A stretch of 5,525 nt of DNA from a bacterium (GCA_021794255.1 JAJYRF010000039.1:1-5525); one strand, 5' to 3'; shown: positions 1 to 5,163, counted from the first letter of the stretch. Notes: generated from the sequence alone by a model not told the origin. Translations and numbers: made by a program.

Positions 1-11
1 TTTTTAAGCAT
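1..11 (-). CDS. Possible start of the gene downstream of cobU (partial)
   Basis: An ATG on the minus strand at 11-9 opens a frame running off the window edge (M-L-K). The same frame is open back to the cobU stop at 72-74, with an alternative TTG start at about 36-38. Only a weak purine-rich stretch (GTAAAAGAT) precedes the ATG. In many bacteria cobU is followed by cobS, cobT or cobC, and CobS proteins often begin M-L/I-K/R, so a further cobalamin gene is plausible. Three visible codons cannot identify it. Confidence 0.2.
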
Positions 12-71
12 ATCTTTTACTGCATTTTTAAAATACAACTTTAAAATAGCGATTATTTTTATTATTTTATT

Positions 72-800
72 TTATTTTATTTTTAAAATATTTCCCGCAA
101 CTACTAAATAAACAAAATCAGATATTGAAGAAATTTTTTGTTCCATTAATCCATTTAAATTTATAAATTTCCTAACATATTTATCTTGAGGAACCAGATT
201 AAAACTTAAATTATCGCTTACAAAAACAAAAGAACAATCTAATCTGCCGATGAAATCAAAAAGGGTATTTAGCGCAGATAAAGCAATATTATATTTTGTT
301 AAATCCGTAAAAATTCCGAAAAGCCATGCTGTCATAGAATCAATTAATATTATACTGTTATTAGAAGGTAAAACTGAAATTGAATTATATATTTTATCAA
401 TTTCAAATTTTAAATCATCAAAGTCTTCATGAATTATAAAGAGATTGGAGCGTTTTGCTTTATGTTCTGCAATTTTTACTTTCATTTCGTTATCCGACAA
501 TAAAGAATTTGCGGTAGCAACAAAATGCAATATATTTAAATTTTTAACAGATTTTATATATTCAATATTTTGATAATTGCAGGTTCTTATGTTTATTTCA
601 TTTAAGCCGATTCTATTTAAATTTATTTTATTTAAATTCAAATTATTATTTAAAATAGATAAAGCTTGGTCCTCGGCATATTTTGATTTTCCTGAAGATA
701 TACCTCCTGTAAAAAATATTTTAACAGGTTGAACTATTTTATTATTAGATTTGTTTTTATTTTTTTTGTTATTATTTTCAATATTTTTCAATTCAGTCAT
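72..800 (-). CDS. cobU: Adenosylcobinamide kinase / adenosylcobinamide-phosphate guanylyltransferase (CobU/CobP)
   Basis: Cytosolic enzyme of cobamide nucleotide-loop assembly: it phosphorylates adenosylcobinamide and transfers GMP to give adenosylcobinamide-GDP. The 242-aa product has the family P-loop GGISSGKS (residues 32-39) followed by KYAE, then HFVATA (92-97), DNEMKVKIAEHKAKR (103-117) with H113 at the position of the guanylylated histidine, a Walker B-like ILIDSMTAW (151-159), VPQDKYVRKF (203-212), and a C-terminal YLVVAGNILKIK very like the ends of known CobU proteins. The family is usually about 170-190 aa. The excess comes from a 26-residue Asn/Lys-rich N-terminal extension and about 33 extra residues (roughly 51-89) rich in Leu-Asn repeats between the P-loop helix and HFVATA. 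The NE(V)G motif is replaced by SDNLSF and the usual NQ near 220 is EQ, so it is a divergent member. The ATG at 800 is used because no other Met lies before the P-loop; no clear ribosome binding site precedes it. Family assignment is secure, full activity is inferred. Confidence 0.88.
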   Translation of the reverse strand: MTELKNIENNNKKNKNKSNNKIVQPVKIFFTGGISSGKSKYAEDQALSILNNNLNLNKINLNRIGLNEINIRTCNYQNIEYIKSVKNLNILHFVATANSLLSDNEMKVKIAEHKAKRSNLFIIHEDFDDLKFEIDKIYNSISVLPSNNSIILIDSMTAWLFGIFTDLTKYNIALSALNTLFDFIGRLDCSFVFVSDNLSFNLVPQDKYVRKFINLNGLMEQKISSISDFVYLVVAGNILKIK

Positions 801-907
801 TTATTAAAATAAATAAAAAAATGGAACTTATATATTATATAATATTGATTTATTTTGTATAATTCATTGATTATATTATACTAAAAATAATTATTATGCG
901 GAAAGAC

Positions 908-936
908 CGGCATAATCGGTATAATTCGGTATAATT
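908..936. repeat. Triple 9/10-bp tandem repeat CGG(C/T)ATAAT(T)
   Basis: CGGCATAAT (908-916) is followed directly by two perfect CGGTATAATT copies (917-926, 927-936). An inverted ATTATACC copy lies at 973-980. The array sits in the 241-bp gap between the ubiB stop and the cobU start, both on the minus strand, so it could be an operator for cobU or a slippage-derived duplication. No regulator can be named. Confidence 0.6.
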
Positions 937-952
937 AAAGATATATCAAATA

Positions 953-970
953 TTTAATTAATAAATTAAA
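953..970. repeat. AT-only inverted repeat
   Basis: TTTAATT (953-959) and AATTAAA (964-970) form a perfect 7-bp inverted repeat around a 4-nt loop in the cobU-ubiB gap. It is pure A/T, so chance is a reasonable explanation in this composition. Confidence 0.35.
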
Positions 971-980
971 TTATTATACC

Positions 981-1010
981 AATAAAATAATACCTTAAAA
1001 TATGGGTATT
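981..1010 (-). terminator. Weak candidate terminator downstream of ubiB
   Basis: AATACC (989-994) and GGTATT (1005-1010) pair with a 10-nt loop. On the minus strand the stem is followed by ATTTTATT, about 30 nt past the ubiB stop. The stem is only 6 bp and mostly A-T, so termination here is tentative. Confidence 0.28.
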
Positions 1011-1041
1011 TAAAAAAATTATATTTTCCAATTTGAGATAA

Positions 1042-2754
1042 TCAATATTTACCTGACATAATTATATTAATAACGAGCCACAATCCTAATATTACAGCCA
1101 CAATATAGCCAATAATCCCCAGTGTTTGAATAATGGAGCCATTACTTGTCGCGGCAGAATTCATCAAATAGGATGAACCTACTATTAACGCAGCAATAAT
1201 CAGGCTAAAAGAAATTCTGCTTGAGGTTTTATTTAAACTGTTTGAAAGCGTTTCAATATCAGGCGTCTTTACCTCAATTCTAATTAAATCTCGAGCTAAC
1301 TTGTCAAGGATATTTTTTAATTGTTTAGGAAAAATATTAACAAGTTCCCAAAAGTCGTAATAAATTTCTTTAAATCGCTTTAATCTAAATGTTTCCAATA
1401 ACTGTTTTTTAGCAGCATTTTTTGAATATTTTAGACCTGCGTCAATCATCTTGAAATCCGGGTCAAGTTCTCTTATTAATGCTTCCAAAAGAATTAGCGT
1501 CTTATTTATAAGAAATAAATCCGGCGGAATTTTAACTTTAAATTTGCCGAATATCTCTGAAACTTTGGTAATGTAAGCGCTTAAATCTATTTCTTTTAAA
1601 GATTTGTCATAATATGGGCTTAAAAAATCGCTTAATTGTTTAGTAAATTCTTCTTTAAACTCGTTAAAATCTCCAATATTGGAATCAAAAAACCCGAGAT
1701 TTACATACTGATTTGCCAATTTTCTAAAATCTTTCGTCATAAGTCCTTCAAATGTAGCTATTACGCTTGTAATAGCTGTTTTGTCAATTTTTCCCACTAT
1801 GCCGAAGTCAAGAAATGCTATTTTACCGTCATCCATTATGAGTATATTGGCTGGATGCGGGTCGGCATGAAAAAACCCGTCTTCAAGTATCTGCTTAAAA
1901 TATGCATTAGCTATTTTTTCTGCCGTCAACTTTTTGAAAGCAAGGGGCAGTTTTTGTAAATCTACGTCGTTAATTCTTTTACCGTCTAAGAGTTCAATAA
2001 CTAATATTTTTCTTGTCGTATATTCCTGATAAATTTTTGGAATACGCACATCGCTGCTATTTCTAAAATGTTCTCTAAAAGTTATGCAGTTATAAGCCTC
2101 TATATTAAAATCAAGTTCTTTACGTATAGTTTTTGAAAATTCATTCACTATACCAACTGGATTAAACATCCTTGATTCTGGAATAAATTTTTCAATCAAC
2201 GGAGCAAGGAAGGAAAGAATCGAAATATCGGATTCTATAATTCGACCAATGCCAGGTTTTCTTATTTTTACTACAACCTCTTTGCCATTCTTTAAAACAG
2301 CTTTATGAACCTGAGCAATTGAAGCTACGGCATGCGGAACTTTGTTAAATTTTTCAAAGATGCTCTCTATATCTTTCCCTAATTCTTGCGTTACTACCTC
2401 TTTTATAGTGTTATAATCAATAGAGGTCATCTCATCATGAAGTTTAAAAAATTCTTTTGCAAACTCGGGGGTAACCAGATCCGGTCTTGAAGATAGGATT
2501 TGTCCCAATTTTATAAAGGTAGTGCCGAGTTCCTCAAATGCAAGCCTAAGCCGTTTTTCAACGGGTTCGTCTATTTTTTTCTTTTTATTGCCTATTATTA
2601 TCTTAATTATAATACGTTCATGAAGCGGGATATATTGCTGCAGGCTTAATCTCTCTATCAGATCATTAAATCCATATTTTGAGGCAACATAAAGTATTTG
2701 CCTTAATCTTTTAATGTTCTCAAATATTTTAAGGGCTTTTTTATATGTAGGCAT
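1042..2754 (-). CDS. ubiB: ABC1/AarF/UbiB-family atypical protein kinase-like ATPase, membrane anchored
   Basis: UbiB/COQ8-type proteins support quinone (ubiquinone or menaquinone) biosynthesis or lipid handling at the inner membrane and act as ATPases rather than ordinary protein kinases. The 570-aa product has the diagnostic KLGQ motif (82-85) followed by SSRPDLVTPEF, the alanine-containing nucleotide loop AVASIAQVHKA (142-152), the VVVKIRKPG strand with the ATP-site lysine K163, the family-specific KELDF (212-216, ExD), HADPHPAN catalytic loop (296-303) and metal-binding DFG (316-318). Two C-terminal hydrophobic helices (about 514-530 and 541-565) match the usual UbiB membrane anchor. Length is normal and the gene is intact. 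The ATG at 2754 gives a canonical N-terminus; an AGG lies 12 nt upstream, slightly far for a ribosome binding site. It is transcribed away from the plus-strand genes that start at 3092. The ubiE-type gene nearby supports a quinone role, but the exact substrate pathway is inferred. Confidence 0.93.
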   Translation of the reverse strand: MPTYKKALKIFENIKRLRQILYVASKYGFNDLIERLSLQQYIPLHERIIIKIIIGNKKKKIDEPVEKRLRLAFEELGTTFIKLGQILSSRPDLVTPEFAKEFFKLHDEMTSIDYNTIKEVVTQELGKDIESIFEKFNKVPHAVASIAQVHKAVLKNGKEVVVKIRKPGIGRIIESDISILSFLAPLIEKFIPESRMFNPVGIVNEFSKTIRKELDFNIEAYNCITFREHFRNSSDVRIPKIYQEYTTRKILVIELLDGKRINDVDLQKLPLAFKKLTAEKIANAYFKQILEDGFFHADPHPANILIMDDGKIAFLDFGIVGKIDKTAITSVIATFEGLMTKDFRKLANQYVNLGFFDSNIGDFNEFKEEFTKQLSDFLSPYYDKSLKEIDLSAYITKVSEIFGKFKVKIPPDLFLINKTLILLEALIRELDPDFKMIDAGLKYSKNAAKKQLLETFRLKRFKEIYYDFWELVNIFPKQLKNILDKLARDLIRIEVKTPDIETLSNSLNKTSSRISFSLIIAALIVGSSYLMNSAATSNGSIIQTLGIIGYIVAVILGLWLVINIIMSGKY

Positions 2755-2770
2755 TGTAAAATATTACCTA

Positions 2771-2801
2771 ATTATAAATGCATGTTTAATTTTTGCGTCA
2801 G
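2771..2801 (-). promoter_or_regulatory. Candidate sigma70-type promoter for ubiB
   Basis: On the minus strand a perfect TATAAT (2776-2771) lies 16 nt before the ubiB ATG. A CTGACG (2801-2796) sits upstream with a 19-bp spacer and matches TTGACA at four positions. Transcription would begin only about 10 nt before the start codon. In DNA this AT-rich TATAAT is common, so support is modest. Confidence 0.27.
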
Positions 2802-2819
2802 TATATTTTTTAAATAATA

Positions 2820-2841
2820 TTAATTAATATTTAATTAATAT
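2820..2841. repeat. Perfect 11-bp tandem duplication
   Basis: TTAATTAATAT occurs twice head to tail (2820-2830, 2831-2841). The unit contains the palindrome TTAATTAA. It lies in the ubiB upstream region. Confidence 0.6.
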
Positions 2842-2958
2842 TAAACCATATTTTTTTAAAAAAAAATAATAAAAAAGCAAATATGAATAACTTAAAATTA
2901 AATAATAATTAATTGCTTTATATAATTTTATTTTATATGTATAATAAATAATATTATA

Positions 2959-2994
2959 TAAAATATACAATAAAATATATAATAAAATATATAA
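2959..2994. repeat. Three-copy 12-bp tandem repeat
   Basis: Copies are TAAAATATACAA (2959-2970), TAAAATATATAA (2971-2982) and TAAAATATATAA (2983-2994). The last two are identical and the first differs at one base. The array ends about 100 bp upstream of the membrane-protein start, where copy-number change could alter promoter spacing. It could equally be neutral slippage in AT-rich DNA. Confidence 0.7.
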
Positions 2995-3091
2995 GCTAAG
3001 CAAGTAATATGCCGTTTGTTACAATAATAACTAAAAAAATGTTTTTTAAATAAAATAATTTGATATAGGATAAAATTATAAAAATTAAATT

Positions 3092-3523
3092 ATGCTGAAT
3101 TACTTTATATTAATATTTATTAATATTAATCCGATTTTTGGCGGTAAGTTCCTGGCTGTTTCTTATATAACTATTGCAAAGTTAAATCCTTTTTTATCTA
3201 TTTTGACTATAATAATTTCTGAAGTTATCGTATGTATTTTAATTTTTTATTTTGCCCAATATTTAAGAAAATTTAATTTTTTTAAGAAAAAATTAAATAA
3301 AGTTAATGACAAATGGGTTAAAAATGGTGCTTATATCGGTTTTTTTGCAGGACAATTTTTTATCGGTACTTTATTTGTATCTTTGATTTTAGGATTAGTA
3401 GAAAATAGAAAAAATGACGTTTTGTTTTTCTATGTGCCGTTAATAGTAAGTACTGTTTGTTATACTATGATTTATTATTATTTAAGTTCTCACGGTATAA
3501 ATTTAATGAAAAATTGGCTATAA
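3092..3523 (+). CDS. Small integral membrane protein, possibly small multidrug-export (PF06695-like) family
   Basis: The 143-aa product is strongly hydrophobic, with segments at about 2-28, 33-57, 79-103 and 109-131 and a basic, probably cytosolic loop between the second and third (58-78, rich in Lys). The layout resembles small multidrug-export/DedA-like proteins: an N-terminal NPIFGGKFLAVSY where those have P-x-x-E-x-R-G, then a K/R-rich loop and a WVKNGAYIGFFAG segment where they have a Y-G-x-x-G-L motif. The Pro/Gly-rich P-x-P-G-T-G stretch typical of that family is not preserved (GQFFIGTLFVS instead), so the family call is tentative and transport is not demonstrated. The ATG at 3092 is forced by an in-frame stop at 3086-3088; no convincing ribosome binding site is visible. 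Its stop codon lies inside an 8-bp tandem repeat. The ubiE-type gene follows after 130 bp in the same direction and could share a transcript. Confidence 0.75.
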   Translation: MLNYFILIFININPIFGGKFLAVSYITIAKLNPFLSILTIIISEVIVCILIFYFAQYLRKFNFFKKKLNKVNDKWVKNGAYIGFFAGQFFIGTLFVSLILGLVENRKNDVLFFYVPLIVSTVCYTMIYYYLSSHGINLMKNWL

Positions 3524-3540
3524 AGCTATAAGGCTATAAG
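3517..3540. repeat. Three-copy 8-bp tandem repeat overlapping a stop codon
   Basis: GCTATAAA (3517-3524), GCTATAAG (3525-3532) and GCTATAAG (3533-3540) run in perfect 8-bp phase. The stop codon of the membrane-protein gene (TAA, 3521-3523) lies in the first copy. GTCGTAAA (3549-3556) and ACTATAAA (3557-3564) continue the same phase in degenerate form. Because the unit is not a multiple of three, loss or gain of a unit would not alter the protein upstream of the stop. Confidence 0.65.
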
Positions 3541-3653
3541 AATTAAAAGTCGTAAAACTATAAAATCAATTCAAACAATTAGTGCGGTTTAATAAAACAT
3601 TAAATATGCGATAAAAATATAAAAGTAATTTAAAAAAAAATTGCATTGACAAA

Positions 3654-4364
3654 TTGGTGCGTATAGTGAGTGAAAAGATAAATGAGATGTTTTCAAGGAT
3701 ATATAAAAAATATGATTTCATGGATCATATTTTAAGCTGCAATATAGATATTTTTTGGAGAAAAAAAGCGGTAAAGGAAACTATAAAAGGTTTAAAGAGT
3801 TATAAAAGTTATAAATTGCTTGATGTCGCTTCAGGAACAGGAGAGCTTGCAATAGTAATTAAAAATACTTCCATCAAAAAAAGTAACAATATAGATGTGT
3901 ATGCTATTGATTCAAACAGCGATATGCTTAATATAGCTATACATAAAGCAAAAAAGATGAATTTACCTATACACTTTAAAATCGGCGATGCTCTGGCAAT
4001 TGATTTCCCTGCCGACAGTTTTGATATGCTTACAAGCTCATTTGCGTTAAGAGATTTTGACGATTTAGAAAAATTCATTCAAGAGGCAAAGAGAGTATTA
4101 AAAAAAAGCGCAAAGATTATACTTATGGATATGTCAAATCCAAAAGGCAAGTTTTCTAAGCTGTTTTTTAATTTATATGCTAAAATTATGATTTTAGAAG
4201 ATTCTTTAGTGGATAAAGATGCTTATTCATTTCTGATTAACAGCATACATTCGTTTGACGAGCAAAGATTAATAAACATAATAAAAAACAAAGGTTTTAA
4301 AAATATAAAAGTTGTTAAACTTTGTCCTTATGTAACTTTTTTATTGACCGCTGAAAAAAATTAA
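3654..4364 (+). CDS. ubiE: UbiE/MenG-family quinone C-methyltransferase
   Basis: SAM-dependent methyltransferase that methylates demethylmenaquinone (MenG) and, in ubiquinone makers, the 2-polyprenyl-6-methoxybenzoquinol ring. In the 236-aa product, residues 11-23 (EMFSRIYKKYDFM) match the family's F-x-x-I-A-x-x-Y-D-x-M-N opening. The SAM motif is LLDVASGTGELA (55-66), the acidic strand AIDSNSDML is at 84-92, GDALAIDFP is at 111-119, and the family signature F-G-L-R-N appears as FALRDFDDLEK (130-140), followed by the RVLK helix. The C-terminal DKDAYSFLINSIHSF matches the family's D-x-Y-x-Y-L-x-x-S-I-x-x-F. Length is normal. The start is uncertain: TTG 3654, GTG 3657, GTG 3666 and ATG 3687 share the frame, none has a good ribosome binding site, and an in-frame stop at 3612 limits extension. 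The first three keep the conserved N-terminus best. Whether the quinone is menaquinone or ubiquinone cannot be settled, since no other men or ubi ring enzymes are in view. Confidence 0.93.
   Translation: MVRIVSEKINEMFSRIYKKYDFMDHILSCNIDIFWRKKAVKETIKGLKSYKSYKLLDVASGTGELAIVIKNTSIKKSNNIDVYAIDSNSDMLNIAIHKAKKMNLPIHFKIGDALAIDFPADSFDMLTSSFALRDFDDLEKFIQEAKRVLKKSAKIILMDMSNPKGKFSKLFFNLYAKIMILEDSLVDKDAYSFLINSIHSFDEQRLINIIKNKGFKNIKVVKLCPYVTFLLTAEKN
3798..3815. repeat. Perfect 9-bp tandem duplication inside ubiE
   Basis: AGTTATAAA occurs twice head to tail, giving the repeated tripeptide S-Y-K in KSYKSYK (residues 48-54), just before the SAM-binding LLDVASGTG. The unit is in phase with the codons, so the frame is kept. 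The position is a variable linker in the family. Confidence 0.6.
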
Positions 4365-4375
4365 AAAATAAAGGA

Positions 4376-4401
4376 TTTCCAAACGGAAGGTGTAATTTTT
4401 T
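4376..4401 (+). terminator. Weak candidate terminator after ubiE
   Basis: TTTCC (4376-4380) pairs with GGAAG (4385-4389, one T-G wobble) across an AAAC loop, followed after 6 nt by a run of six T (4396-4401). It begins 12 nt past the ubiE stop. The stem is short and the T-run is displaced, so efficiency is doubtful. Confidence 0.3.
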
Positions 4402-4485
4402 CTATTGCAGGATTAAAGATAAGAAGCTTGAGTCAAATCAAAACATAGGAATAAGTCTCTTAGAACAGTCAGTAATATCCGGTAA

Positions 4486-4506
4486 TATAATATAAAATAT
4501 ATTATA
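4486..4506. repeat. Perfect 9-bp inverted repeat with TATAAT upstream of the DsrE-like gene
   Basis: TATAATATA (4486-4494) and TATATTATA (4498-4506) pair around an AAA loop. The left arm starts with a consensus -10 hexamer TATAAT (4486-4491), giving a start of transcription near 4498 if used. No good -35 is seen (AGAACA, 4462-4467, is the nearest, with an 18-bp spacer). The arm ends 5 nt before the ribosome binding site, so this may be an operator overlapping a promoter or simply AT-rich symmetry. Confidence 0.4.
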
Positions 4507-4511
4507 AAAAC

Positions 4512-4516
4512 AGGAG
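4512..4516 (+). promoter_or_regulatory. Strong ribosome binding site of the DsrE-like gene
   Basis: AGGAG lies 7 nt before the ATG at 4524. It is the only consensus-quality Shine-Dalgarno site with good spacing in the window and fixes the start of the gene. Confidence 0.8.
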
Positions 4517-4523
4517 TCTTTAT

Positions 4524-4802
4524 ATGGCAAAAATAGCAATTATAGTTCTTGAGGGAACCGAACTTAAAGAATCTGTTGCAAAAATAAGACATGCCATGAT
4601 ATACTCAAAAGAAATTAAAGTATCAGGAAATGAAATAATCCTTATTTTTGACGGCAATGGGACTAAATGGCTGGATATAATATCCAACGAGACATCCGAA
4701 TTTGATTTTTTAAACAAATTATTTAAAGAAATAAAATCGATGGGGATAGTTTACAAAGCTTGTAATTTTTGTTCTACGAGAAAAGAGGTAAAAGGTCGAT
4801 AA
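4524..4802 (+). CDS. DsrE/DsrF-like family protein, apparently C-terminally truncated
   Basis: DsrE-fold proteins are small cytosolic proteins, some of which relay sulfur through conserved cysteines; most members like this one have no assigned reaction. The 92-aa product opens with MAKIAIIVLEGTE, continues with a helix holding SKEIKVSGNEI, and has the marked IFDGNGTKW (42-50) and a cysteine pair in ACNFCS (79-84). Members with the IFDGxGTKW motif normally run to about 115-120 aa: C-x-F-C-A-x-A-F-G is followed by a V-P-L-x-x-E-Y-x-G-H-P segment and a final strand. Here the sequence diverges right after C-N-F-C-S and stops at 4800-4802, where a tandem AAAGGGGTCTGAT repeat begins, so roughly 30 C-terminal residues seem to be missing. 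The start is well supported by AGGAG 7 nt upstream. It may be a pseudogene or a shortened functional protein; with both cysteines present a residual role cannot be excluded. Confidence 0.8.
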   Translation: MAKIAIIVLEGTELKESVAKIRHAMIYSKEIKVSGNEIILIFDGNGTKWLDIISNETSEFDFLNKLFKEIKSMGIVYKACNFCSTRKEVKGR

Positions 4803-4835
4803 AGGGGTCTGATTATTAAAGGGGTCTGATTTATT
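4801..4835. repeat. Tandem AAAGGGGTCTGAT repeat at the end of the DsrE-like gene
   Basis: AAAGGGGTCTGATTATT (4801-4817) is followed by AAAGGGGTCTGATTTATT (4818-4835). The unit looks like one arm of the AAAGGGGTC-type palindromes that I associate with REP-type elements and their IS200-like (RAYT) transposases in many bacteria, but the complementary CCCC arm is absent here and no transposase is in view. The first copy overlaps the stop codon of the DsrE-like gene. The repeat itself is directly seen; its link to REP elements is inference. Confidence 0.6.
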
Positions 4836-4837
4836 TA

Positions 4838-4936
4838 TTTCAGGTTTGATGAAGATATCTGATTTATTGAATAGTTACTTAAATTGCGATAAAAAGGTAA
4901 AAATAGTTTAAAATGGAAAATAGCGGAAACCTGAAA
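4838..4936. repeat. Perfect 10-bp inverted repeat enclosing 79 bp
   Basis: TTTCAGGTTT (4838-4847) and AAACCTGAAA (4927-4936) are exact reverse complements. The enclosed 79 bp contains only a 20-codon reading frame (4849-4911) with no recognisable product. The left arm begins just after the AAAGGGGTCTGAT repeat and the right arm ends 21 bp before the tRNA fragment, so the whole could be a small non-autonomous element or relic. In such AT-rich DNA a match of this length can also arise by chance. Confidence 0.4.
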
Positions 4937-4957
4937 CCATTACAAATATACAAACAA

Positions 4958-5002
4958 TGGAGCCGGCGATAGGAATCGAACCTACGACCAGCTGATTACG
5001 AA
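4958..5002 (-). other. 3' fragment of tRNA-Thr(CGU): probable attachment-site scar
   Basis: Read on the minus strand, these 45 nt form the 3' part of a tRNA-Thr: A31, anticodon loop TTCGTAA with anticodon CGT, the 3' anticodon strand TCAGC, variable loop TGGTC, T-arm GTAGG-TTCGAAT-CCTAT (5 bp including one G-T), acceptor strand CGCCGGC, discriminator T and an encoded CCA. The expected 5' half (acceptor GCCGGCG, D-arm and 5' anticodon strand GCTGA) is absent to the right, where unrelated AT-rich sequence begins exactly at the anticodon loop. Tyrosine integrases commonly recombine there and leave this kind of 3' tRNA copy at one end of the island. The original chromosome would then lie to the left and the element to the right. 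It cannot fold into a working tRNA. Confidence 0.82.
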
Positions 5003-5043
5003 TGCGGGCATAACATTAACTTAAAACCGAGCATCTACGCTTA

Positions 5044-5163
5044 TTATCTTGATTTTAAGCAATTTTGATTTATGATATTTTGTGGCGGTTTATAGCAGTT
5101 TTTAGAAAATTTTACTACCGTTTTACTACCAGATTTTTTTATGGATTTTGCTTTTATAATCAT
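5044..5163 (-). pseudogene. 39-codon reading frame, possible C-terminal tail of a lost tyrosine integrase
   Basis: A minus-strand ATG frame (with a TAG two codons upstream) encodes MIIKAKSIKKSGSKTVVKF and a further 20 residues, ending 41 bp from the tRNA fragment and pointing toward it. Integrases of tRNA-targeting islands often end close to the attachment site in this orientation, and a S-K-x-V-V-K tail looks familiar, but no catalytic Arg, His or Tyr motif is present. It may be a degenerate remnant, or not coding at all. Confidence 0.2.
5110..5130. repeat. Paired 10-bp direct repeat TTTTACTACC
   Basis: TTTTACTACC occurs at 5110-5119 and 5121-5130, an 11-bp period close to one helical turn. 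Such helically phased repeats near a tRNA attachment core could be arm-type binding sites of an integrase or excisionase. Alternatively they are simply codons of the putative integrase tail on the minus strand. Confidence 0.5.

Larger units (their letters stand above)
2755..3091. other. Gene-free divergent intergenic region, AT-rich with tandem repeats
   Basis: These 337 bp separate ubiB (minus) from the membrane-protein gene (plus) and must hold both promoters. I see no gene. The only ATG-led reading frame of note is 14 codons (3009-3053). The content is nearly all A/T and includes two tandem arrays listed separately. Many TATAAT-like strings occur, so no single plus-strand promoter can be chosen. 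Confidence 0.7.

Noticed and set aside
250..432. Plus-strand 60-aa open frame
   Set aside because: It lies wholly antisense to the well-supported cobU gene and has no family resemblance.
1636..1959. Plus-strand 107-aa open frame
   Set aside because: Antisense shadow of the ubiB kinase core, including its HADPHPAN and DFG codons.
3009..3053. 14-codon frame beginning MPFVTI, recalling the N-terminus of 4-oxalocrotonate tautomerases
   Set aside because: Only six residues resemble the family, no downstream homology follows in any frame, and there is no ribosome binding site; probably chance.
3646..3676. Consensus -35 TTGACA just before the ubiE start
   Set aside because: No -10 box at acceptable spacing: TATAGT is about 10 bp away and the next candidate about 25 bp, and the start point would fall inside the gene.
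3809..4078. Minus-strand 89-aa open frame
   Set aside because: Antisense to the SAM-binding half of ubiE, with no independent signal.
4520..4717. Minus-strand 65-aa open frame
   Set aside because: Antisense to the DsrE-like gene, which has a strong ribosome binding site and family motifs.
4849..4911. 20-codon plus-strand frame (MKISDLLNSYLNCD...) after an AGG
   Set aside because: Too short and without family resemblance; it does not match the missing DsrE C-terminus.
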